Below, piece after piece: positions 1 to 6,619 of a stretch of 14,958 nucleotides of DNA. Source of the stretch: Pseudomonadota bacterium (GTDB taxonomy: Bacteria > Pseudomonadota > Gammaproteobacteria > Xanthomonadales > Xanthomonadaceae); NCBI GenBank assembly GCA_023386795.1, contig JAEWJB010000131.1:1-14958 (forward strand). Direction: 5' to 3'. Within the stretch, counting starts at the first letter, position 1. The number at the start of each line of letters is the position of its first letter. A program made the translations under genes and the position numbers. The notes beneath the pieces were generated by a model. It was not told where the DNA came from. It made no database searches and worked only from the letters and a program-made list of their open reading frames with translations.

Positions 1-205
1 GGCTCTGCTGGGGGGGGCGGGCGGGGGTGAGCTGCACGCCGCGCGGGCCGCGCTCCAGCAAATCCACGCCAGCCTGGTCTTCCAGCTGGCGCAGTCGCGC
101 GCTCGCTGCGGCCAACGACAACGCGGAGGCGGAGGCACCGGCCGTGATGCTGCCGGCGTCGGCCACGGCGACGAACAGGCGCAGATCGGTCAGGTCGAAG
201 TGCAT
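1..205 (-). CDS. LysR-family transcriptional regulator, N-terminal fragment (runs off left edge)
   Basis: Reading leftward from an ATG at 205, 68 codons stay open to the window edge. The protein begins MHFDLTDLRLFVAVADAGSI and continues through a helix-turn-helix stretch (ALSLAAASARLRQLED) to LLERGPRGVQLTPA at about residues 49-62. This is the usual N-terminal winged helix-turn-helix of LysR-type regulators, with 'DLRLFVAVADAGS' as the recognisable start. The effector-binding domain lies outside the window. A GGAG Shine-Dalgarno sits 6 bases upstream of the ATG. The gene is divergent from a TauE/SafE permease, and a dyad with T-N11-A geometry lies between them, so control of that permease and autoregulation are inferred. 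After LTPA, where LysR proteins normally have a Gly, the reading is R-P-P-Q-Q-S in a G/C-run. That is atypical and may be an edge artefact. Confidence 0.85.
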   Translation of the reverse strand, partial: MHFDLTDLRLFVAVADAGSITAGASASALSLAAASARLRQLEDQAGVDLLERGPRGVQLTPARPPQQS

Positions 206-213
206 GGCAGGCT

Positions 214-240
214 CCAGCCTTCGGCCAAAGCGAAGGCTGG
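214..240. promoter_or_regulatory. Perfect 10-bp inverted repeat, candidate LysR-type operator
   Basis: CCAGCCTTCG and its exact reverse complement CGAAGGCTGG flank a 7-base spacer. T221 and A233 are symmetric partners separated by 11 bases, which gives the T-N11-A core typical of LysR binding sites. The repeat lies 9-35 bases upstream of the LysR start and 44-70 bases upstream of the permease start, where a shared divergent operator would be expected. On the LysR transcript it would also form a hairpin touching the GGAG ribosome binding site. Function is inferred from position and symmetry. Confidence 0.55.
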
Positions 241-283
241 GTCAGCATATCGCGCATTGTGGGGATCTCGCGGCGGCACCAGC

Positions 284-1036
284 ATGCCCGGCATGGACGA
301 CCTGCTGCCCTTGCTTCCTTTCCTGTTTGCCGTGTTCTTGCTCGCGGGTGCCGTCAAAGGCATCAGCGGCATGGGCCTGCCGACCGTGGCGATGGCCTTG
401 CTGGCGCTGCGCATGCCGCCAGCGCAAGCGGCGAGCCTGCTGTTGCTGCCTTCGCTGCTGACGAACCTTCAGCAAGCGCGCGGCTCGGGTGGAAAGGGCC
501 CGCTACCGCGCCGGCTGTGGCCCCTGTTGTTGGCCATCGCCGTGGCCACGGCATGCAGCGGCGGGGTGATTGCACAGGGCGGCCAAGCCGCGCAGCTCGG
601 CCTCGGCGCGATGCTGTTGCTGTACGCGCTGTTCGGGCTGGCGCAATGGACGCTGCCGCCACCGGGGCGACACGAACGCTGGCTGGGCCCGCTGTGCGGG
701 GCGCTGACCGGGCTGGCCACCGGCGCCACCGGCGTGTTCGTGCTGCCGGCGGTGCCCTACCTGGTCGCGCTGCGTCTGCCACGCGAAGCCTTGATGCAGG
801 CGCTGGGCCTGTGCTTCAGCGTCTCGACCGTGGCGCTCGCCGCGGCCCTGGGGATTCATGGGTTGCTCGATGCGCGCTCGCTTTCCGGCGCCCTGCTCGT
901 GTTGCCACCCACCCTGCTCGGCCTGTGGCTGGGCACGCGGCTGCGCGCGCGCCTGCCGCCGCGGCTGTTCCGGCGCGTGTTCTTCCTCACGCTGGCCGGG
1001 CTGGGCGCGGAGATCCTCTGGCGCGCCTTGGGCTGA
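284..1036 (+). CDS. TauE/SafE family membrane permease (putative sulfite/anion exporter)
   Basis: This is a 250-residue polytopic membrane protein of the TauE/SafE family (also called DUF81). Members move sulfite, sulfoacetate or other small anions across the inner membrane. Two homologous halves are visible. The first has the KGISGMGLPTVAM signature near residues 25-37. The second has the related G-A-T-G-V-F-V-L-P-A-V-P-Y-L motif near residues 151-165. Hydrophobic helices cover most of the chain, and the length matches the family (about 240-270). The chosen start (MPGMDDLLPLLPF) puts the first helix right at the N terminus. An in-frame ATG at 200 would add 28 polar residues and overlap the LysR gene start. 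An ATG at 293 is also possible, and none of these starts has a clear Shine-Dalgarno. Divergent from the LysR-type gene, it is probably that regulator's target. The substrate cannot be read from sequence. Confidence 0.87.
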   Translation: MPGMDDLLPLLPFLFAVFLLAGAVKGISGMGLPTVAMALLALRMPPAQAASLLLLPSLLTNLQQARGSGGKGPLPRRLWPLLLAIAVATACSGGVIAQGGQAAQLGLGAMLLLYALFGLAQWTLPPPGRHERWLGPLCGALTGLATGATGVFVLPAVPYLVALRLPREALMQALGLCFSVSTVALAAALGIHGLLDARSLSGALLVLPPTLLGLWLGTRLRARLPPRLFRRVFFLTLAGLGAEILWRALG

Positions 1037-1052
1037 ACTCGTCGGCAAGAAA

Positions 1053-1074
1053 AAACCCCGCTCTCGCGGGGTTT
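1053..1074. terminator. Bidirectional intrinsic terminator between the permease and prc
   Basis: AAACCCCGC and GCGGGGTTT pair perfectly around a TCTC loop. On the minus strand the stem runs into six consecutive U residues, giving a strong terminator 24 bases after the prc stop. On the plus strand it is 17 bases after the permease stop with a shorter U-run (TTTCTCC), so it probably serves both convergent genes. Confidence 0.88.
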
Positions 1075-1097
1075 CTCCATGACCGAGCGCGAACCGC

Positions 1098-3281
1098 TCA
1101 GTCGGCCCAGCGGCCCGGCGCGCTCGACTGCGGCAGCACCTGCGCCGACAGCGGGCGGTCCTGCTCCAGCAGGTTCACCGCGTCGGCCAGGATCGCGGCC
1201 GACTCGTGGAGCAGCGGGTCCGGACGCTTCTCGGCGGCCTTCTCGCGCGCGGTGTCCTTGGCGATGTCGCGTTCGTTGCCGGTCAGGCCGTCGTCGCTGT
1301 CCTCGGCGAGCGGGTCCAGCGGCATCCCGAGCTGCTTGCGGATCGCCTGGCGTTCCTTGCGCTGGTTGTCCTGCTTCTCGCGCTCGGCGCGACGCTCGGC
1401 CTCGTTGAGGGAGACATACTTCTTGGCCTTCTCCTCGCGGAACTGGTCCACGTCCTGCTCCCACCACTGGAATTCCTTGTCCTGCGCGATACGCGAGGCA
1501 TGCAACCCTTCCAGCTTCGGCAGCAGCGGGCCGAAATTGCCGTACTGGGTATGCGGCACCGAGGCGATGCGCGTCCAGGGCAGCGCGTTGTCATAGGTGC
1601 TCTCGCCGAACTCGGTGGCATCCACGCTCGCCGGGAAGGCGATGTCCGGCACCACGCCCTTGTGCTGGGTGCTGCTGCCGCTGACGCGGAAGAACTGCGC
1701 GATGGTCAGCTTGACCTGGCCGAAGCGCTGTTCCTCGCTGGCCGGCCAGCGGTCGAGGTCGACGATGTTCTGCACCGTGCCCTTGCCGAAGGTGGTTTCG
1801 CCGATCACCAGGCCGCGGCCGTAATCCTGGATGGCACCGGCGAAGATTTCCGACGCCGAGGCCGAGCCACGGTTGATCAGCACGGCGAGCGGGCCGTCCC
1901 ACGCCACCTTCTCGCTGCGGTCGCCGTTGACGGTGACCCGGCCCCCGGATTCGCGCACCTGCACCACCGGGCCCTGCTCGATGAACAGGCCGGTCAGCTC
2001 GACCGCCTCGTCCAGCGAACCGCCGCCGTTGTTGCGCAGGTCGAGCACGACGCCGTCGAGCTTGTCGTTCTTGAAGCCGGCCAGCAGCTTGGCGACGTCG
2101 CGCGTCGCCGAGGCGTAGTCGGCGGCATTACGGCGGCGGCCTTCGAAATCCTGGTAGAAGCCCGGCAGCTTGATGATGCCGATGCGGCGCTGCGGCTCGC
2201 CGTCCTTCGCCGGCAGCGTGATGGTCTCGCCCTTGGCGGCCTGCTCGGCCAGGCGCACCTTCTGGCGCGTCAAGGTGACGGTGCGGTGGGTGCCATCGAT
2301 GCCCGACTCGGCCGGGATGTATTCGATGCGGACCTGGGTGTCCTTCTTGCCGCGGATCTTGGCCACGCCGTCGTCGATGCGCCAGCCGATCACGTCCTCG
2401 ATCGGGCCGGAACGATCCTGGCCGACACCCACGATGCGGTCGCCCGGCTTGAGCGTGGCATCGATGGCGGCCGGGCCGCCGGCGATGATCTCGCGCACCA
2501 CCACCATGTCGTCCTGCTTCTGCAGCTGCGCGCCGATGCCCTCCAGCGACAGCGACATCTGCTGGTTGAAGTTCTCGGCAGTGCGCGGGGTGAAGTAGTC
2601 GGTGTGCGGATCCACCGCGTTGGTGTACGCGCTCAGGAACACCTGGAAGATGTCCTCGCCCTTGAGTTCATTCACCGACTTGGCGAGGTTGGCGTAACGC
2701 TTGTCCAGCGTCTTGCGGATGTCCGCCGGCTGCTTGCCGGCCAGCTTCAGGCGCAGCCAGTCGTTCATGACCTGCTGGCGCCACAGCTTGTCCAGCTCGG
2801 CGTCATTGGCGGCCCACGGCGACTTCTCGCGGTCGTACTCGAACTTCTCGTTGGTGCTGAAATCGAAGTTCTGGTTCAACAGCTTGCGCGCGTAGCCCAC
2901 GCGCTGCCCCACGCGCTGCTTGTAGACCGCGAACACGTCGAAGGCCGGATCGAGCTGGCCGCCACGGATCGCGTCGCCCACCTTGGCCTGCAGCGGCGCG
3001 AAGCCGTCCACGTCGGCCTGGGTGAAGTACATCTTGCTGCCGTCGAGCGATTCCAGGTAACGCTTGAACACGTCCTTGGACATCGCCTCGTCGAGCACCC
3101 GCGGCCGGTACGCGTAGCGGCTGTCGGACAGCAGGCCGTAGACCAGCTTGGTGGCGGTGGACTGGTCGGCCGTCGCCGCCGGCGGCAGCGCGGTGTCCGC
3201 GCGCGCCATCAGCGCCAGCGGCGCGGTCAGCGCCAACGCCAGCAGGCCGGCGGAGATCTTCGCGGGGGCTTTGAATTTCAT
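1098..3281 (-). CDS. prc: Carboxy-terminal (tail-specific) processing protease Prc/Tsp
   Basis: This 727-residue periplasmic S41-family serine protease cleaves proteins from exposed C termini. In E. coli it processes FtsI (PBP3) and degrades the endopeptidase MepS together with NlpI. Residues 1-28 form a signal peptide (cleavage after ALMARA). An N-terminal helical Tsp domain follows (about 40-225), then a PDZ domain (about 245-335, SLSLEGIGAQL). The protease core has LDLRNNGGGSL at 413-423. The catalytic pair is S475 in GSASASEIFAG and K500 in ETTFGKGTVQ, with Q504; the spacing matches E. coli S452/K477/Q481. A charged, helical Tsp C-terminal domain occupies about 555-700. Length is near the family norm. 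Only a weak GAGAG precedes the ATG. A terminator follows 24 bases after the stop. It lies downstream of lipA, probably with its own promoter in the 183-bp gap. Confidence 0.95.
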   Translation of the reverse strand: MKFKAPAKISAGLLALALTAPLALMARADTALPPAATADQSTATKLVYGLLSDSRYAYRPRVLDEAMSKDVFKRYLESLDGSKMYFTQADVDGFAPLQAKVGDAIRGGQLDPAFDVFAVYKQRVGQRVGYARKLLNQNFDFSTNEKFEYDREKSPWAANDAELDKLWRQQVMNDWLRLKLAGKQPADIRKTLDKRYANLAKSVNELKGEDIFQVFLSAYTNAVDPHTDYFTPRTAENFNQQMSLSLEGIGAQLQKQDDMVVVREIIAGGPAAIDATLKPGDRIVGVGQDRSGPIEDVIGWRIDDGVAKIRGKKDTQVRIEYIPAESGIDGTHRTVTLTRQKVRLAEQAAKGETITLPAKDGEPQRRIGIIKLPGFYQDFEGRRRNAADYASATRDVAKLLAGFKNDKLDGVVLDLRNNGGGSLDEAVELTGLFIEQGPVVQVRESGGRVTVNGDRSEKVAWDGPLAVLINRGSASASEIFAGAIQDYGRGLVIGETTFGKGTVQNIVDLDRWPASEEQRFGQVKLTIAQFFRVSGSSTQHKGVVPDIAFPASVDATEFGESTYDNALPWTRIASVPHTQYGNFGPLLPKLEGLHASRIAQDKEFQWWEQDVDQFREEKAKKYVSLNEAERRAEREKQDNQRKERQAIRKQLGMPLDPLAEDSDDGLTGNERDIAKDTAREKAAEKRPDPLLHESAAILADAVNLLEQDRPLSAQVLPQSSAPGRWAD

Positions 3282-3378
3282 GGGCTTACTCTCGGCGAAA
3301 TCGCCGTCATGGGGCTGCGGAAGTCATCGGACAGCACGACAGTGCCCAAAGTTGCAGCGCTTGTCATCTGTGCGTTCC

Positions 3379-3404
3379 AGCCTAAGCGTCCAGCCGGGGT
3401 CAAG
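3379..3404 (-). promoter_or_regulatory. Possible prc promoter
   Basis: On the minus strand TTGACC (3404-3399) is a good -35 match. The only nearby -10-like hexamer is TAGGCT (3384-3379), at an unusually short 14-base spacing. It is about 100 bases upstream of the prc ATG. A short palindrome (CGGCG-AAAT-CGCCG) lies close to the start codon in the leader. Assignment is tentative. Confidence 0.3.
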
Positions 3405-3411
3405 CCGTGAA

Positions 3412-3429
3412 CGACGCCTGAGGGCGTCG
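3412..3429 (-). terminator. Short hairpin downstream of lipA (weak or Rho-dependent terminator)
   Basis: CGACGCC and GGCGTCG pair perfectly around a 4-base loop, 36 bases after the lipA stop. In the direction of lipA transcription no U-run follows, so it would be a poor intrinsic terminator. It may only pause transcription or stabilise the 3' end of the ybeD-lipB-lipA message. Confidence 0.35.
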
Positions 3430-3464
3430 CCACGGCAACGGGCTGTTCAGCGGGCAGGCAGTGC

Positions 3465-4478
3465 TCAGGCGTGGACGCCGGCACCGGCAGCCTGGCGGTC
3501 GGCGTGGTACGAGGAGCGCACCATCGGGCCGGAGGCGACATGGGCGAAGCCCAGGCTGTAGCCATAGTCTTCCAGCGCCTTGTATTCCTCGGGCGTCCAG
3601 TAGCGCATCACCGGGTGGTGGTGCGGGGTCGGCTGCAGGTACTGGCCGATGGTCACCATGTCCACGTCGTGCGCGCGCAGGTCGCGCAGGGTGGCCTGCA
3701 CCTGTTCCATGGTTTCGCCCAGGCCGAGCATGATGCCGGACTTGGTGCTGACCTCCGGGTGCTGCGCCTTGAACTTCTGCAGCAGGGTCAGCGACCACTG
3801 GTAATCGGCGCCGGGGCGCACGTTCGGGTACAGGTCCGGCACCGTTTCGATGTTGTGGTTGAACACGTCCGGCGGATTGGCCGCCAGGATTTCCAGCGCG
3901 CGGTCCATGCGGCCCTTGCCGCGGAAATCCGGGGTGAGGATCTCGATGCGGGTCTTGGGCGCATGCGCGCGGATGGCGGCGATGCAGTCGACGAAGTGCT
4001 GGGCACCGCCGTCGCGCAGGTCATCGCGGTCCACGCTGGTCACCACCACGTACTTGAGGCCCATGTCGGCCACGGTCGTGGCCAGGCTCAGCGGCTCCTT
4101 CGGGTCCGGCGGCTTGGGCCGGCCGTGGGCGACGTCGCAGAACGAGCAGCGGCGGGTGCAGACCTCGCCGAGGATCATGAAGGTCGCGGTGCCGTGGCCG
4201 AAGCACTCGTGGATGTTCGGGCAGCTGGCCTCTTCGCACACCGTGACCAGCCGGTTCTCGCGCAGCTTGGCCTTGAGGTTCTGCACCGCATTGCCGGAGG
4301 GAATCCGCACGCGGATCCACGACGGCTTGCGCAGCACCGGGGCATCGAGGAACTGCACGGGCGAGCGGTTGATCTTGTCGCCGCCCAGCTGCTTGGCGCC
4401 GGCCTGCAGGGGCGCGGCCGGCGTGCTGTCGGTCGGAACGACCTCCAGGGGAATGGTGCGGGCGATAGGCTGGGTCAT
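3465..4478 (-). CDS. lipA: Lipoyl synthase LipA (radical SAM)
   Basis: LipA inserts two sulfurs into protein-bound octanoyl groups to make lipoyl cofactors on E2 subunits and GcvH in the cytoplasm. The 337-residue protein carries both iron-sulfur signatures. The auxiliary cluster C-X4-C-X5-C is C81, C86 and C92 (CEEASCPNIHEC). The radical SAM C-X3-C-X2-C is C107, C111 and C114 (CTRRCSFC). The conserved RSSYHA motif, whose serine ligates the auxiliary cluster, is at residues 321-326. The N-terminal 50 residues are variable and slightly longer than in E. coli LipA (321 residues). The ATG lies 15 bases after the lipB stop with no clear Shine-Dalgarno, so translation probably depends on the upstream gene. 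The operon ybeD-lipB-lipA places octanoyl transfer before sulfur insertion, as the pathway needs. Confidence 0.97.
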   Translation of the reverse strand: MTQPIARTIPLEVVPTDSTPAAPLQAGAKQLGGDKINRSPVQFLDAPVLRKPSWIRVRIPSGNAVQNLKAKLRENRLVTVCEEASCPNIHECFGHGTATFMILGEVCTRRCSFCDVAHGRPKPPDPKEPLSLATTVADMGLKYVVVTSVDRDDLRDGGAQHFVDCIAAIRAHAPKTRIEILTPDFRGKGRMDRALEILAANPPDVFNHNIETVPDLYPNVRPGADYQWSLTLLQKFKAQHPEVSTKSGIMLGLGETMEQVQATLRDLRAHDVDMVTIGQYLQPTPHHHPVMRYWTPEEYKALEDYGYSLGFAHVASGPMVRSSYHADRQAAGAGVHA

Positions 4479-4493
4479 GGCAAGGCGAGGCGG

Positions 4494-5198
4494 TCAGGCC
4501 GCTGAAGAAAGGTCGGGCAGGGCCGGGTCCGTGCGCAGTGCCAGGCCGAACTGGCGGGCCAGCTCGTCGAGCAGCACGCGCTGCACCGGTTCCATGCCGG
4601 AAGGGCCGCCCAAGTCTAGCACCGAGGTCACCTGCAGGCCTTGGTAGCCGCAGGGATTGATGCGCTGGAACGGTTCCAGGTTCATGTCCACGTTGAAAGC
4701 CAGGCCGTGGAAGGTGCAGCCGCGGCGCACACGGATGCCCAGCGCGGCGATCTTGGCGTCGCCCACGTACACCCCCGGCGCGCCTTCGCGACGCACCGCC
4801 ACGATGTTCCACTCCAGCAGCGTGTCGATGATGGCCTGCTCGATGCGGCAGACGTATTCGCGCACGCCGATGCCGATGCGACGCAGGTCCAGCAGCGGGT
4901 AGACGACGATCTGGCCGGGGCCGTGATACGTCACCTGCCCGCCACGGTCGACGTGGACCACCGGGATGTCGCCCGGCGCCAGTACGTGCTCGTCCTTGCC
5001 GGCCTGCCCCAGGGTGAACACCGGGTCGTGCTCGACCACCCACAGCTCATCGACGGTAGCGTCGGTGCGGCCGTCGGTGAAGCGCTGCATCGCGCGCCAG
5101 ACCGGCTCGTAGGGCTGGCGGCCCAGCAGGCGGACGACGGCCGGTTGCAGCGCCGCCGGCGCGGCCGGCGCGACCTCGCAGGCGCTTACAGCGTCCAC
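4494..5198 (-). CDS. lipB: Octanoyltransferase LipB
   Basis: LipB moves octanoate from octanoyl-ACP to the lipoyl domains of target enzymes, the step before LipA. The 234-residue protein shows the family motif RGGQVTYHGPGQIVVYPL (about 85-102), the catalytic lysine K149 in GDAKIAALG and the catalytic cysteine C183 in INPCGYQG. GLAFNVDMNLEPF lies between them. The start is GTG at 5198, inside the last codons of ybeD (13-bp overlap), with GGAAG five bases upstream. No other start upstream of the conserved LLGRQPYEPVW segment looks better. The first 20 residues are Ala/Pro-rich and not conserved. Overlap with ybeD and the short gap to lipA argue for one transcript. Confidence 0.96.
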   Translation of the reverse strand: MDAVSACEVAPAAPAALQPAVVRLLGRQPYEPVWRAMQRFTDGRTDATVDELWVVEHDPVFTLGQAGKDEHVLAPGDIPVVHVDRGGQVTYHGPGQIVVYPLLDLRRIGIGVREYVCRIEQAIIDTLLEWNIVAVRREGAPGVYVGDAKIAALGIRVRRGCTFHGLAFNVDMNLEPFQRINPCGYQGLQVTSVLDLGGPSGMEPVQRVLLDELARQFGLALRTDPALPDLSSAA

Positions 5199-5464
5199 TT
5201 CACTTCCGGGTGGTCGCGCAAGGCGGCGTGCGCGGCGTCGTACTGCTCGCGGCTCTCGGCCCGGAAGCCGATGCGCACGGACACATACTTGCCGTTGCTC
5301 GAGTGGCGCCAGCTGATGCGCTCTTCCAGCACCTCCACGCCGCTGCCGGCGAGCAGGCGCGGCAGTTCGGTCTCCAGGCCCTTGTCGGCGGTGCCCATCG
5401 CGCTGAGCTCGAAGGTGCCGGGGAACTGGAAGCCGTGATCGGGGTTGTCGGACTTGATTTCCAT
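5186..5464 (-). CDS. ybeD: YbeD/DUF493 family protein (putative lipoate regulatory protein)
   Basis: This small cytoplasmic protein of 92 residues resembles E. coli YbeD (87 residues), which has an ACT-like fold and no settled biochemical role. Recognisable segments are DNPDHGFQFPGTFELSAMG near the N terminus, a middle S-S-N-G-K-Y-V-S-V-R-I strand and a C-terminal Y-D-A-A-H-A-A-L-R-D-H-P-E-V-K-W-T-L. The family usually sits directly upstream of lipB, as here, with the stop overlapping the lipB start. Two starts are possible: ATG 5464 (MEIKSDN, chosen for similarity to relatives) and ATG 5473 (MTPMEIKSDN), which has a better placed GGGG upstream. A role in lipoate metabolism rests on neighbourhood only. 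Confidence 0.88.
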   Translation of the reverse strand: MEIKSDNPDHGFQFPGTFELSAMGTADKGLETELPRLLAGSGVEVLEERISWRHSSNGKYVSVRIGFRAESREQYDAAHAALRDHPEVKWTL

Positions 5465-5522
5465 GGGCGTCATTATTGGGCCCCGCGCCGGCAAACCCAA
5501 CCCCGGCGCCGGGATGCAGCGT

Positions 5523-5553
5523 CGCGCCCGCCCGGCCAGCCGGGCGGGACGCG
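5523..5553 (-). terminator. Strong GC-rich hairpin after the CsgG-like gene
   Basis: CCCGCCCGG pairs with CCGGGCGGG around CCAG. The stem can extend at its base by four more pairs if A5549 is bulged out. It begins 6 bases past the stop of the CsgG-like gene. No U-run follows on the minus strand, so it is a non-canonical terminator or 3'-end stabiliser. A second, weaker inverted repeat (GCGCCGG 5485-5491 with CCGGCGC 5503-5509) lies between it and ybeD. Confidence 0.5.
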
Positions 5554-5558
5554 TGGCC

Positions 5559-6539
5559 TTACTTCGACAACTCCAGCAGGGTCGAGGAGACCCAGCCCTT
5601 GTTGCCCATCTCGTCCTCGACCTCCCACATCGTCCCCTCCTTGTTGCCGGTGGGGTACAGCATCATGCCCACGTCCAGGCTGCGCACGGCCGCGCCGGTG
5701 CCCTTGGCATTGGCCAGCAGGCGCGCCGGCTTGGTCACCGTGACCGCCTGCTGCGCATTGCTGGCGGCAGCGTTGCCGGACAGCCCGCCGAGCTGGCTGA
5801 CCATGTCGGTGTAGGCCTGCAGGTAGGCCAGCGTGATGACCTGGCCGATCTCGGTGTTGGCGTAGCCGCTGGCGCCGGCCGCGCCGTAGTCGTAGCCGCT
5901 GAACAGCCGGCCGCTGCCGCCCCAGCCGAGGTCGGTCTTGCTGGCGTTGCCCTCGGACATGGCGACCTGCTCGGTGGAGCGGGTGTCGGTCAGGGTCAGG
6001 ACCACGTCGGCGGTCTTCTTCTTCATGTTGAGGCCGCCGATCACCTGGCCGGCGTTGCCGCCCACCAGGCCGCCGAGCAGGCCGCTGATGGCGTTGCCGC
6101 CCGCGTTGCTGTTCTGCGAGACCAGGTCGGGCACCAGCACGTAGTCGGCGGCCTTCATCTGGCCCTTGCCGACATTGGAACGGTTGCGCAGCTCCCCGCT
6201 GGCAGCCAGATCGCGTTCGGCCTTGGCGGCGTTCAGGCCGGCGCCGCGGTCGACGAGGGTGAAGCAGCGCGAGCGGTTGACGAACACCTTGATCAACTTG
6301 GAGGGCGCGGGAAGCTGCTGGCCGCTCCACCAGTTCGTCGCATCTTCCGGCTCCAGCACGGAGACGGTGCCCAGCGGCTTGGCGCACACCGGAATATCGG
6401 CCTCACCCTGCTTGCGCTGGTCCTGCGCGTTGCCCTTGAAGGCGTCCTTGAAACCCGCCGAGGCGGGCTGGCTGGTCGCGGCCAGACACAGGCCGAGCAT
6501 TCCCGCGGCCATGGCGGCCGGGACAGACAAGTTCTTCAT
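5559..6539 (-). CDS. Secreted CsgG/HfaB-family protein with C-terminal SH3-like domain
   Basis: This 326-residue exported protein has a signal peptide at 1-28 (cleavage after QPASA). The middle, about 55-250, resembles CsgG/HfaB proteins. It has a segment on surface-anchor loss and ageing (FVNRSRCFTLVDRGAGLNAAKAERDL), then ADYVLVPDLV, a glycine-rich turn (GLLGGLVGG), L-T-D-T-R-S-T-E-Q-V-A-M-S-E-G and a closing helix IGQVITLAYLQAYTDMVSQL. In E. coli CsgG these elements build the outer-membrane curli pore. Residues about 268-326 look like a bacterial SH3 domain (KPARLLANAKGTG, MWEVEDEMGNKGWVSSTLLEL), which could bind peptidoglycan. CsgG is a lipoprotein, but no lipobox is seen here: C18 is preceded by L-G-L. 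C52 and C92 may form a disulfide. The start has a good AGGGAAG Shine-Dalgarno. No curli genes are nearby. Family call is firm, role unknown. Confidence 0.78.
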   Translation of the reverse strand: MKNLSVPAAMAAGMLGLCLAATSQPASAGFKDAFKGNAQDQRKQGEADIPVCAKPLGTVSVLEPEDATNWWSGQQLPAPSKLIKVFVNRSRCFTLVDRGAGLNAAKAERDLAASGELRNRSNVGKGQMKAADYVLVPDLVSQNSNAGGNAISGLLGGLVGGNAGQVIGGLNMKKKTADVVLTLTDTRSTEQVAMSEGNASKTDLGWGGSGRLFSGYDYGAAGASGYANTEIGQVITLAYLQAYTDMVSQLGGLSGNAAASNAQQAVTVTKPARLLANAKGTGAAVRSLDVGMMLYPTGNKEGTMWEVEDEMGNKGWVSSTLLELSK

Positions 6540-6558
6540 GCTTCACTTCCCTCTGCGT

Positions 6559-6577
6559 GCATCCGGTACCCGGATGC
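6559..6577. repeat. Perfect 8-bp inverted repeat (hairpin A) in the CsgG-like gene leader
   Basis: GCATCCGG, a TAC spacer, then CCGGATGC. It ends 20 bases before the ATG of the CsgG-like gene, just upstream of the AGGGAAG ribosome binding site. It could act as an mRNA hairpin or a repressor site. Confidence 0.6.
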
Positions 6578-6589
6578 GGTCCAAACAGT

Positions 6590-6612
6590 GGGAGTCCCCA
6601 GGGGGACATCCC
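6590..6612. repeat. Imperfect inverted repeat (hairpin B) in the CsgG-like gene leader
   Basis: The core GTCCCC-AG-GGGGAC (6594-6607) is perfect and extends outward through one A-A mismatch, a G-T wobble and two more G-C pairs. It is centred about 32 bases from the neighbouring hairpin on one side and 29 from the other. Confidence 0.5.
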
Positions 6613-6619
6613 GTTCCCC

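Noticed and set aside
259..1596. A 445-codon plus-strand frame overlapping the permease and the end of prc
   Set aside because: It runs in another frame through a gene with clear TauE motifs and across a strong terminator.
1206..3410. A 734-codon open frame on the plus strand opposite prc
   Set aside because: It is the mirror of a high-GC gene: in such codons the antisense frame seldom meets stops. Its translation is rich in Leu, Ala, Val, Arg and His with no domain, while the prc strand has a signal peptide and catalytic motifs.
3471..4505. A 344-codon plus-strand open frame opposite lipA
   Set aside because: LipA has all its iron-sulfur motifs; the opposite frame is a low-complexity shadow without its own ribosome binding site.
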